Part shown: positions 41,721 through 49,790 of the stretch, piece by piece
Numbering within the stretch: position 1 is the first letter of the stretch
Layout: each line of letters starts with the position of its first letter
Assembly: GCF_014649335.1 (NCBI RefSeq)
Contig: NZ_BMSV01000001.1
Span: forward strand, 310,001-374,000
Length of the DNA: 64,000 nucleotides
From: Streptomyces roseolilacinus
Lineage (GTDB): Bacteria > Actinomycetota > Actinomycetes > Streptomycetales > Streptomycetaceae
Direction of reading: 5' to 3'
Program-made: the position numbers and the translations under genes
The notes under the pieces: model-generated
What the model was told of the DNA's origin: nothing
Seen by the model: the letters and a program-made list of their open reading frames with translations, nothing else
Database searches by the model: none

Positions 41721-42702
41721 CGAGGGGCTCCTTGCGGAGGGTCTCCCGCCAGAAGTGGCAGGCGCTGCGCCGGTCGGCGGAGACCTCGTACAGCGGGGGG
41801 TCGTCGGTGCGGCACACGTCGCGGGCGCGGGGGCAGCGCGGGTGGAAGGGGCAGCCGGTCGGGATCGCCGTGAGGCTGGGCGGCAGGCCGCTGATGGCGT
41901 ACAGCTCCCGCCCCTTCCGGTCGAGGCGCGGGATGGAGTCGAGCAGGCCCTGGGTGTAGGGGTGGGCGGGCGCCCTGTACAGGTCGTGGACGGGGGCCGT
42001 CTCGACGATCCGGCCGGCGTACATGACGGCGATGCGGTCCGCGACGTCCGCGACGACGCCGAGGTCGTGGGTGATGAGGACGAGGCCCATGCGCAGTTCC
42101 CGCCGCAGCTCGGCGAGGAGTTCCATGACCTGGGCCTGGACGGTGACGTCGAGGGCGGTGGTGGGTTCGTCCGCGATGATGAGGGCGGGTTCCAGGGCCA
42201 TCGCCATGGCGATCATGATGCGCTGGCGCATGCCGCCGCTGAACTGGTGGGGGTACTGGCCGGCGCGTTCGCGGGCGGCGGGGATGCGGACGCGGTCCAT
42301 CAGCTCGACGGCCTTGGCGCGGGCGTCCTTCCTCGACGCGCCGCGGTGGACGGTGAACATCTCCGCGAGCTGGTCCCCGACGGTGAGGACGGGGTTGAGG
42401 GCGGACAGGGCGTCCTGGAAGACCATCGCCATGCGGGCGCCGCGCACCTTGCGCCGCTCGTCCTCCTTGAGGGTGAGCAGGTCGCGGCCCTGGAAGAGGA
42501 TCCGCCCGCCGGTGATCCGGCCGGGCGGCGTGTCGAGGATGCCCATGACGGCCTGGGCGGTGACGGACTTGCCGGAGCCGGACTCCCCGAGGACGGCGAG
42601 CGTCTCGCCCTCGTCGACGGAGTAGGTGACGCCGTTGACGGCCTTGGCGATGCCCTCGCGGGTGCGGAACTCGACGTGCAGGTCGCGTACTTCCAGCAGC
42701 AT
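41707..42702 (-). CDS. Oligopeptide ABC transporter ATP-binding subunit (OppD type), cassette 1
   Basis: A 331-residue ABC ATPase: Walker [10 protein letters not shown], signature [16 protein letters not shown], Walker [12 protein letters not shown], and [14 protein letters not shown] in the C-terminal Opp/Dpp extension. ATG at 42702, 12 bp after the permease stop; its end overlaps the OppF-type gene. Forms the heterodimeric ATPase pair of cassette 1. Confidence 0.93.
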   Translation of the reverse strand: MLLEVRDLHVEFRTREGIAKAVNGVTYSVDEGETLAVLGESGSGKSVTAQAVMGILDTPPGRITGGRILFQGRDLLTLKEDERRKVRGARMAMVFQDALSALNPVLTVGDQLAEMFTVHRGASRKDARAKAVELMDRVRIPAARERAGQYPHQFSGGMRQRIMIAMAMALEPALIIADEPTTALDVTVQAQVMELLAELRRELRMGLVLITHDLGVVADVADRIAVMYAGRIVETAPVHDLYRAPAHPYTQGLLDSIPRLDRKGRELYAISGLPPSLTAIPTGCPFHPRCPRARDVCRTDDPPLYEVSADRRSACHFWRETLRKEPLDAPR

Positions 42703-42713
42703 GGGGCGGCTCC

Positions 42714-43739
42714 TCAGCGCAGCTTGGGGTCGAGGGCGTCGCGAACGGCGTCGCCGAGCATGATGAACGCGAGGACCGTGAGGCTCAGCGCGCCCGCGGG
42801 CCACAGCAGCATGTGGGGGGCGTTGCGGATCTGCGGGGCGGCGTTGGAGATGTCGATCCCCCAGGAGACCGTGGGCGGGCGCAGTCCGACGCCGAGGAAC
42901 GACAGCGTCGCCTCCAGCGCGATGTAGGTGCCCAGCGCGATCGTCGCGACGACGATGACGGGGGCGACGGCGTTCGGTGCGACGTGCCGCAGCAGGAGCC
43001 GTCCGCTGCCGGCGCCCAGTGAGCGGGCGGCCTGGACGTAGTCGTGCTGTGCGGCGGTGATGACGGAGCCGCGGGCGATGCGGGCGATCTGCGGCCAGCC
43101 GAGCAGCACGATGAACCCGACCACGGGCCACACGGTGGTGCTGGTGACGACGGACAGGAAGACCAGGCCGCCGAGGACGACGGGGATGCCGAAGAAGACG
43201 TCGGCGGTACGGGACAGCAGGGCGTCGCCCCAGCCCCCGAAGAACCCGGCGAGCCCGCCGAGGAGGCTGCCGAGCAGGGCGGCGCCGAGGGTGGCGGCGA
43301 TCCCGACGGTGATGGAGGCGCGGGCCCCGTGGACGGTGCGGGCGTACACGTCGCAGCCCTGGGTGTCGTACCCGAAGGGGTGGCCGGGCTCCGAGCCCTC
43401 CTGCGACTTGGCGAGGTCGCAGCGGAGGGGGTCGGCGTCGGTGAGGACCTGCGGCCAGATCGCGATGAGCACCAGGAAGGCGATGAGCAGCGACGAGACG
43501 AGGAAGACGGGGTTGCGGCGCAGCTGGTGCCAGGCGTCGGTCCACAGGCTGCGGGGCCTGCCGCCGGGGCCGGGCGGGGTGCCCTCCTCGCCGGTCGGTT
43601 CGGTCTCCCGCTTGTCGAGGGTCTCCGCCTCGCTCATGGCCAGGTCCATGGCGCCGCCGGCGCCGGTCGGGGCGATCGCCTCGCGCGGGTTCTCGTACGG
43701 GCCCTTCTCGTACGGGCCCTTCTCGTAGGGCTCAGGCAT
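42714..43739 (-). CDS. Oligopeptide ABC transporter permease (OppC type), cassette 1
   Basis: A 341-residue permease. After an unusual hydrophilic N terminus with a repeated YEKGP motif and an acidic stretch come about six membrane helices (first FLVSSLLIAFLVLIAIW), with a large external loop and the EAA-type ATPase contact loop (DYVQAARSLGAGSGRLLLRH). It pairs with the OppB-type subunit just upstream; its ATG overlaps that stop by 8 bp. Confidence 0.92.
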   Translation of the reverse strand: MPEPYEKGPYEKGPYENPREAIAPTGAGGAMDLAMSEAETLDKRETEPTGEEGTPPGPGGRPRSLWTDAWHQLRRNPVFLVSSLLIAFLVLIAIWPQVLTDADPLRCDLAKSQEGSEPGHPFGYDTQGCDVYARTVHGARASITVGIAATLGAALLGSLLGGLAGFFGGWGDALLSRTADVFFGIPVVLGGLVFLSVVTSTTVWPVVGFIVLLGWPQIARIARGSVITAAQHDYVQAARSLGAGSGRLLLRHVAPNAVAPVIVVATIALGTYIALEATLSFLGVGLRPPTVSWGIDISNAAPQIRNAPHMLLWPAGALSLTVLAFIMLGDAVRDALDPKLR

Positions 43740-44655
43740 AGCGGATCCTCGGGTCCAGGACCGCGTAGAGCAGGTCGACGAGCAGGTTCGCCACGAGGAA
43801 GACGATCACGAGGATCGTCACGAAGCCGACGACGGTGGGCGAGTTGTTGCGGAGGATGCCCTGGTAGAGCTGGTAGCCGACGCCGTGGATGTTGAAGATC
43901 CGCTCGGTGACGATGGCGCCGCCCATCAGCGCGCCCACGTCGGCGCCGATGAAGGTGACGACGGGGATGAGGGAGTTGCGCAGCAGGTGCCGGGTGATGA
44001 CGCGGTGGCGCGGGAGGCCCTTGGCGATGGCGGTGCGGACGTAGTCGGCGCGGGTGTTCTCGGCGATGGAGGTCCGGCTGAGCCGGGTGACGTACGCGAG
44101 GGAGACGAGGGCGAGGACGACGCCGGGGAGGATCAGCTCGTCGAGGCGGGCGTCGGAGGAGACGGACGGGCTGACCCACCCCCACTTCACGCCGAGGAGG
44201 AACTGCAGGAGGTACCCGGAGACGAAGGTGGGGACGGAGATGACGACGAGGGTGACGACGAGCAGCCCGGTGTCGAGGGGGCGGCCGCGCTTGAGGCCGC
44301 TGACCACGCCGAGGGTGATGCCGACGACGATCTCGATGACGACGGCGACGAGGGTGAGGCGCAGCGTCACCGGGAAGGCGGTGGCCATCAGTTCGGTGAC
44401 CCGCTGGCCGTTGAACGCGGTGCCGAAGTCGCCCCGGAAGATCGCCCCCATGTAGAGCAGGTACTGCTTCCACAGCGGCTCGTCGAGGTGGAGGTCCTCG
44501 CGGATGCGGGCGGCGGTGGCGGGGTCGGGCGCCTTGTCGCCGAACAGCGCCGCGACGGGGTCGCCGAGCGCGTACACCATGAGGAAGATCAGCAGGGTGG
44601 TCCCGATGAACACGGGGATCATCTGGAGCAGCCGCCGGACGACGTAACGTCCCAT
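43732..44655 (-). CDS. Oligopeptide ABC transporter permease (OppB type), cassette 1
   Basis: A 307-residue permease starting MGRYVVRRLLQMIPVFIGTT with an N-terminal helix typical of OppB, an external loop (LHLDEPLWKQYL), then five more helices and the EAA loop (DYVRTAIAKGLPRHRVITRH). It forms the channel with the OppC-type protein. ATG at 44655 is 27 bp after the binding-protein stop. Confidence 0.92.
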   Translation of the reverse strand: MGRYVVRRLLQMIPVFIGTTLLIFLMVYALGDPVAALFGDKAPDPATAARIREDLHLDEPLWKQYLLYMGAIFRGDFGTAFNGQRVTELMATAFPVTLRLTLVAVVIEIVVGITLGVVSGLKRGRPLDTGLLVVTLVVISVPTFVSGYLLQFLLGVKWGWVSPSVSSDARLDELILPGVVLALVSLAYVTRLSRTSIAENTRADYVRTAIAKGLPRHRVITRHLLRNSLIPVVTFIGADVGALMGGAIVTERIFNIHGVGYQLYQGILRNNSPTVVGFVTILVIVFLVANLLVDLLYAVLDPRIRYA

Positions 44656-44682
44656 GGGGCCTCCTGACGGGGTGCGGGTGGC

Positions 44683-46308
44683 TCAGCCGACCGTGATCCG
44701 GTCGTACACGGGGACGCTGAACTGGTTGAGCTTCACGTCGGAGAGCCGCTCGGAGTAGCCGGCGCTGCCGTTCTGGTACCAGAGGGGGACGGCGGGCATC
44801 TGGGCGGCGAGGATGCGCTCGGCGTCCTGGAAGTGCTTGACGGCGGCGGCCTGGTCGGCTTCGGCGTTGGCGCGGTCGACGAGGGCGTCGAAGCGCCGGT
44901 CGGTGAACTTGCCGTAGTTGGAGGAGGCGCCGGTGTAGTACAGGGGCTCCAGGAAGTTCTGGATGAGCGGGTAGTCGGCCTGCCAGCCGGAGCGGAAGGC
45001 GCCGGTGACACGGGCCTCCGTGACCTGGTTGCGGAAGTCCGCGAAGGTGCCGACGGGGTTGACGGTGCAGACGGGGCCGCGGCCCAGGACGTTGTTGACG
45101 CTGTTGCAGACGGCGTCCATCCACTGGCGGTGGGAGCCGGTGTCGACGTTCGAGGTCAGGGTGATCCTGCCGCCGGGGAGGCCGCCGCCCTCGGCGATGA
45201 GCCGCTTGGCCTCGGCCGCGTCGAAGACGCAGGCGTCGCCGCAGAGGTCGGCGTACCCGCCCTTCTCGCCGAGGGCCGGGGAGGTCCAGTCCTTCGCGGG
45301 GGTGCGGGTGCCCTGGTAGATCTGCCGGGTGATCTGCTCCCGGTTGATCGCCTTGGAGATGCCGAGGCGGACCTTCTCCATGCCGGGCTTGGACCACTCG
45401 GGCCGGTAGAGGGGGAAGACCAGGGTCTGGAGGATGAGGGCCGGCTGGTTGATGTACCGGTCGCCGAGGTCGCTCTCGACGTTCTTGAGCTGCTGGGCGG
45501 GGACGTCGTCGACCAGGTCGAGGTTGCCGGAGATGAGGTCCTGGTAGGCGGTGTTGTTGTCGGTGTAGACGCGCAGGTCGACACCGGCGTTCCGGGCCTT
45601 GTCGGGGCCCTGGTAGCCGTCCCAGCGGCGCAGCCGCATCTCGCTGCCCCTGGTGTACGAGTCGACGGTGTACGGGCCGTTGCCCACGGGCTTGTTCAGC
45701 CAGGCGGCGCGGTCGGTGAAGAACGCCTGCGGCAGGGGCATGAACGCCTGGTAGCCGAGGGTCTCGGGCCAGGTGGAGAACTTGTCCTTCAGGGCGACGG
45801 TGAAGGTGCGCTCGTCCTTGACGACGAGTCCGCGCATGCTCTTCGCCCGGGCGGCGCCGGACTCGGGGTGCACGTCCTCGTAGCCGACGATGTCGGAGAA
45901 GAACGGGGCGTTGTTCTGCTTGTTGTCGATGTGGGCGGCGTAGTTCCACGCGTCGACGAAGGACCCGGCGGTGACCTTCTCGCCGTTGCTGAAGGTCCAG
46001 CCCTTCTTGAGGGTGACGGTGAAGTTCTGCGAGTCGGTCGTCTCGATCGCCTCGGCGACCATGTCCCGGGCCTCGCCCGTCCCGGGGTCGTACCGCTTGA
46101 GGCCCCGGAAGACCATGTCGAGGACCTTGCCGCCCTGGACCTCGTTGGTGTTGGCGGGCTCCAGGGGGTTCTGCGGGTCGCTCCAGGAGGAGCTCAGGAC
46201 GCCGTCGCTCCCACCGCCGCCGCCCCCGCCGCAGGCGGACGCGGTGACCGCGAGGACCGCGGCGACGGCGCAGGCGACCCACGGGGTGGGGTGGCTGGCT
46301 CCGCGCAT
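44683..46308 (-). CDS. Oligopeptide-binding lipoprotein, cassette 1
   Basis: A 541-residue solute-binding protein family 5 lipoprotein. Signal peptide MRGASHPTPWVACAVAAVLA ends at a lipobox with Cys after VTASA, followed by a Gly-rich linker. DppA/OppA features: LKKGWTFSNGEKVTAGSFVDAWNY, and KPVGNGPYTVDSY. It captures peptides outside the membrane for cassette 1. ATG at 46308 has AGGAGG. First gene of the operon (binding protein, permease, permease, ATPase, ATPase), corresponding to the cassette next to bldK in S. coelicolor as I recall (about SCO5117-5121). Confidence 0.93.
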   Translation of the reverse strand: MRGASHPTPWVACAVAAVLAVTASACGGGGGGGSDGVLSSSWSDPQNPLEPANTNEVQGGKVLDMVFRGLKRYDPGTGEARDMVAEAIETTDSQNFTVTLKKGWTFSNGEKVTAGSFVDAWNYAAHIDNKQNNAPFFSDIVGYEDVHPESGAARAKSMRGLVVKDERTFTVALKDKFSTWPETLGYQAFMPLPQAFFTDRAAWLNKPVGNGPYTVDSYTRGSEMRLRRWDGYQGPDKARNAGVDLRVYTDNNTAYQDLISGNLDLVDDVPAQQLKNVESDLGDRYINQPALILQTLVFPLYRPEWSKPGMEKVRLGISKAINREQITRQIYQGTRTPAKDWTSPALGEKGGYADLCGDACVFDAAEAKRLIAEGGGLPGGRITLTSNVDTGSHRQWMDAVCNSVNNVLGRGPVCTVNPVGTFADFRNQVTEARVTGAFRSGWQADYPLIQNFLEPLYYTGASSNYGKFTDRRFDALVDRANAEADQAAAVKHFQDAERILAAQMPAVPLWYQNGSAGYSERLSDVKLNQFSVPVYDRITVG

Positions 46309-46481
46309 GGGGTGCCTCCTGGGGTTGGGCCGCGGGCAGGACCTAGGCCCAAATATCACCGCATACGGCGCACCCCGCACCCCACGCGCCCCCACACGGT
46401 GGACGCCCCGGTGCCTTCCGCGGGCGGACGGGGCAGGGGTTCCGGCTTCCCGCGCCGGTGGCGTACCGCGTCCGGAAAGCC

Positions 46482-46516
46482 CGAAGGCCCCCCGCCGCGG
46501 CGGGGGGGCCTTCGGA
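46482..46516 (-). terminator. Terminator at end of bldK-like operon
   Basis: A near-perfect 17-bp GC-rich stem (46482-46498 with 46499-46516, one bulge), just after the last ATPase gene stop. Ends the right-hand operon before cassette 1. Confidence 0.8.
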
Positions 46517-46523
46517 GCACGGG

Positions 46524-47621
46524 TCACTTGGAGTCGGACTCCAGGGACGCCAGGGCGGGGTCGAGGACGACCTCCTTGCCGCCCTTGATGGTGGGCTCCT
46601 CCGGGAAGTGGCACGCGGTCAGGTGCCCCTCCGCGTTGCCGGAGATCTGCACCAGCGGCGGCTCGTCCGTCGCGCACTTCTCCTGCGCCTTCCAGCACCG
46701 GGTGCGGAACCGGCAGCCGGTCGGCGGGTTGATCGGCGACGGCACGTCACCGGCGAGGCGGATGCGCTCGCGCTGCGGGCCGTCGACCGTGGCCTCGGGC
46801 ACCGCGGACAGCAGGGCGTGGGTGTACGGGTGGCGCGGCCGGTTGTACAGGGAGTCGCGGTCGGCGACCTCCACGACCTTGCCCAGGTACATCACCGCGA
46901 CGCGCTGCGAGAAGTGCCGCACGACCGCCAGGTCGTGGGCGATGAAGAGGAAGGCGATGCCCATCTCCTCCTGGACCTTCTGCAGCAGGTTCACGACCTG
47001 CGCCTGGATCGACACGTCCAGGGCCGACACCGGCTCGTCCGCGATGATCAGCTTCGGCTGCAGCGCCAGGGCGCGGGCGACGCCGATGCGCTGGCGCTGG
47101 CCGCCGGAGAACTCGTGCGGGAAGCGGTTGTAGTGCTCCGGGTTCAGGCCGACCGTCTCGAGGAGCTCGCGGACGCGCTTCTCGCGGCCGCCGGGCGGGT
47201 TGATCCCGTTGACCTCCATCGGGCTCTTGATGATCGTGCCGACGGTCTGCCGCGGGTTCAGCGACGAGTACGGGTCCTGGAAGATCATCTGGATCTCGGA
47301 CCGGATCGGCGCCAGCTGCTTGCGCTTGGCGTGGGTGATGTCCTGGCCCGCGTACTCGATCTTGCCGCCGGTGGGCTCCAGCAGCCGGGTGATCAGCCGG
47401 CCGGTGGTCGACTTGCCGCAGCCGGACTCACCGACCAGGCCCAGCGACTCGCCGGCGAACATCGTGAGGTCCACGCCGTCGACCGCCTTGACGGCACCGA
47501 CCTGGCGCTTGAAGGGGAAACCGCCGTAGATGGGGAAGTGCTTCTGCAGCCCCTCCACCTTCAGCAGCGCTTCTCCCTGCTGCTTTGCTCCCTGCTGCGG
47601 CAGAGTGACGTTCTCGCTCAT
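46524..47621 (-). CDS. bldKE: BldKE-like oligopeptide ABC ATPase (DppF type)
   Basis: A 365-residue ABC ATPase with [25 protein letters not shown] and [11 protein letters not shown], and the Cys-containing C-terminal [14 protein letters not shown]. Second ATPase and last gene of the right-hand cassette, whose gene order (permease, binding protein, permease, ATPase, ATPase) equals bldKA-E of S. coelicolor, a peptide importer needed for aerial mycelium formation. The name rests on order and neighbourhood, not on direct comparison. ATG at 47621, 14 bp after the bldKD-like stop. Confidence 0.85.
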   Translation of the reverse strand: MSENVTLPQQGAKQQGEALLKVEGLQKHFPIYGGFPFKRQVGAVKAVDGVDLTMFAGESLGLVGESGCGKSTTGRLITRLLEPTGGKIEYAGQDITHAKRKQLAPIRSEIQMIFQDPYSSLNPRQTVGTIIKSPMEVNGINPPGGREKRVRELLETVGLNPEHYNRFPHEFSGGQRQRIGVARALALQPKLIIADEPVSALDVSIQAQVVNLLQKVQEEMGIAFLFIAHDLAVVRHFSQRVAVMYLGKVVEVADRDSLYNRPRHPYTHALLSAVPEATVDGPQRERIRLAGDVPSPINPPTGCRFRTRCWKAQEKCATDEPPLVQISGNAEGHLTACHFPEEPTIKGGKEVVLDPALASLESDSK

Positions 47622-47635
47622 GTCTCTGCGTCTCC

Positions 47636-48697
47636 TCAGCCCAGCCGGGGCTTGATCTGATCGATGAAGATGGACTGCTTCTGCTCACCCGTGAGGTGGC
47701 AGGCCGCGGCGCGGCCGTCGGCCAGCAGCGGCCGCTCGGTCGAGCAGAGGTCGCCGGGGACCTCGTCCCTGAAGCGGCACCGCGGGTGGAAGCGGCAGCC
47801 GGTGGGCGGGTTCAGCAGGCTCGGCGGGGTGCCGGGGATCGGCACGAGCGCCTCGCTGGTGTCACCGCCGAGGCGCGGCATCGAGCTGAGCAGGCCCCAG
47901 GTGTAGGGGTGCTTCGGCTCGCTCAGCACCTCGCGGACGCTGCCGCGCTCGACGGCCCGGCCCGCGTACATCACCAGCAGGTCGTCCGCCATGTTGGCGA
48001 TGACGCCGAGGTCGTGGGTGATGAAGATGATCGCCGAGCCGAACTCCTGCTGGAGGTCGCGCAGCAGGTCCAGGATCTGGGCCTGCACGGTCACGTCGAG
48101 GGCCGTGGTCGGCTCGTCGGCGATGAGCAGTTCGGGGTCGCACATCAGCGACATGGCGATCATGGCGCGCTGGCGCATGCCGCCGGAGAACTGGTGCGGG
48201 TAGTCGTCGAACCGGGTCTGCGGCTGCGGGATGCCGACCTTCGCCAGCATCTCGATCGCGCGGTCCTTCGCCTCCTTCTTGGAGGCCCCGCGGTGCTTCA
48301 TGAACGGCTCGGACAGCTGCCGGCCCACCGTGTAGTACGGCGAGAGCGCCGTCAGCGGGTCCTGGAAGATCATCGCGGCCTTGTTGCCGCGGATCTTCTC
48401 CATCTCCTTCTCGGAGGCGGTGGTCAGCTCCTGGCCGTCCAGGATGATCTCGCCCTGGATGTCGGTCGTCTTGCGGTTGTGCAGGCCGAGGACCGTCAGG
48501 TTGGTCACGGACTTGCCGGAACCCGACTCGCCGACGATGCCCAGCGTCTTGCCGCGCTCGATGTCGAACGACAGTCCGTCTACGGCCCGGACGACGCCGT
48601 CCTCGGTGGAGAAGGCCACGCGCAGGTCGCGGACCGAGAGGAAGGCCTCCGGCCCGGTCGGGGCCGGCTTGTCTTCGGTCTTGGTCAGTGTGGTCAC
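47636..48697 (-). CDS. bldKD: BldKD-like oligopeptide ABC ATPase (DppD type)
   Basis: A 353-residue ABC ATPase: GESGSGKSV, signature SGGMRQRAMIAMSLM, Walker [12 protein letters not shown], with CRFHPRCRFRDEVPGDLC in the C-terminal extension. An N-terminal Thr/Lys/Pro-rich start of about 18 residues precedes the domain. GTG at 48697, 10 bp after the permease stop. It forms the ATPase pair with the downstream gene. Confidence 0.87.
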   Translation of the reverse strand: MTTLTKTEDKPAPTGPEAFLSVRDLRVAFSTEDGVVRAVDGLSFDIERGKTLGIVGESGSGKSVTNLTVLGLHNRKTTDIQGEIILDGQELTTASEKEMEKIRGNKAAMIFQDPLTALSPYYTVGRQLSEPFMKHRGASKKEAKDRAIEMLAKVGIPQPQTRFDDYPHQFSGGMRQRAMIAMSLMCDPELLIADEPTTALDVTVQAQILDLLRDLQQEFGSAIIFITHDLGVIANMADDLLVMYAGRAVERGSVREVLSEPKHPYTWGLLSSMPRLGGDTSEALVPIPGTPPSLLNPPTGCRFHPRCRFRDEVPGDLCSTERPLLADGRAAACHLTGEQKQSIFIDQIKPRLG

Positions 48698-48707
48698 GGT
48701 CGTTCTC

Positions 48708-49685
48708 CTAGGCGAGGCGCACGCGCGGGTCGATGTAGGCGTAGGCGATGTCCACGACGATGTTGAGGAGCAGGATGAAGAAGGCTCCGAACAGCATCAC
48801 GCCCATCGTGAGCGGCAGGTCCTTGCTCACCGACGCGTCGACCGCGAGACGGCCGACACCGGCCAGGTCGAAGGTGAACTCGGTGACGACGGCGCCCGAG
48901 AGGAGCGCGCTGAGGTCCATGCCGATGATGGTGACGATGGGCGTCAGGGAACCACGCCAGGCGTACCGGAAGAAGACGTACCGCTGCGGCATGCCCTTTG
49001 CGCGGGCCGTGCGGACGTGCTCCTCCTGGAGCTGCTCGATCATCGTCGAGCGCGCCATACGCGTGTACTGGGCGGTGAAGATGGTCGCCATCACGGCCCA
49101 GGGGATCAGCAGGCCGGTGGCCCAGGCGAGCGGGTCCTCGGTGAACGGCGTGTAGCTCGGGTTCTCCATCCAGCCGGTGGAGTAGACCATGAGGCCGAGC
49201 ACGATGGCGCCGAGGAAGTAGATCTGGAACGAGCTGAGCACCATCGAGGCGCCACTGACGAACTTGTCGACCTTGGTGCCGCGCTTCCAGGCGGCGAGCA
49301 TGCCGGAGCCGAGGCCCAGCACCAGGAAGATGATGAGGCCACCGACGGTGAGCGACACGGTGAGCGGGAAGCGGTCGACGATCGAGTCCCACACGAAGTC
49401 GCCCGAGTCGAAGGACATGCCCAGGCACGGCGCCGCGCAGTGCCCTTGCGCGAAGTCGCGGCCGGCGACGATACCCACCATGAAGGTCCAGAACTGCGTG
49501 GTGATGGGCTTGTCGAGACCGAGGTTCTCCCGGATGACGGCCAGGTTCTCCGGCGAGCAGTTCTTGCCACAGGAGAGGGCGGCGAAGTCCTGGGGGATTG
49601 TGTAGAACAGGAAGAACGTGAAGGCGCCGATCAGGAACATGATCACGACGGCGCCGGTCAACCTGCGGATGAGGAACTGAAGCAT
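48708..49685 (-). CDS. bldKC: BldKC-like oligopeptide ABC permease (DppB type)
   Basis: A 325-residue permease starting MLQFLIRRLTGAVVIMFLIG, with six membrane helices and an EAA loop (EEHVRTARAKGMPQRYVFFRY). Three or four external-loop cysteines (CGKNC, HCAAPC) are notable and could form disulfides outside. ATG at 49685. It lies after an intra-operon hairpin that follows the binding-protein gene, so its expression is probably lower than that of the binding protein. Confidence 0.87.
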   Translation of the reverse strand: MLQFLIRRLTGAVVIMFLIGAFTFFLFYTIPQDFAALSCGKNCSPENLAVIRENLGLDKPITTQFWTFMVGIVAGRDFAQGHCAAPCLGMSFDSGDFVWDSIVDRFPLTVSLTVGGLIIFLVLGLGSGMLAAWKRGTKVDKFVSGASMVLSSFQIYFLGAIVLGLMVYSTGWMENPSYTPFTEDPLAWATGLLIPWAVMATIFTAQYTRMARSTMIEQLQEEHVRTARAKGMPQRYVFFRYAWRGSLTPIVTIIGMDLSALLSGAVVTEFTFDLAGVGRLAVDASVSKDLPLTMGVMLFGAFFILLLNIVVDIAYAYIDPRVRLA

Positions 49686-49733
49686 GGCGGGCAGCTGCTC
49701 TCTTCGGAAGCGGCGGGCGGTGAGAGGTGGGGG

Positions 49734-49773
49734 CCCGCGGGGGTGCGCTCCGCCTGGCGCGCACCCCCGCGGG
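49734..49773 (-). terminator. Intra-operon hairpin between bldKB-like and bldKC-like genes
   Basis: A perfect 15-bp GC stem (49734-49748 with 49759-49773), 10-nt loop, 17 bp after the binding-protein stop. Probably a partial terminator or mRNA stabiliser that favours high binding-protein levels. Confidence 0.75.
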
Positions 49774-49790
49774 TCAGCCGAGGTTCGGGA

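Noticed and set aside
44833..47133. 766-residue plus-strand frame over the peptide-transporter genes
   Set aside because: Antisense shadow of the binding protein and ATPase genes.
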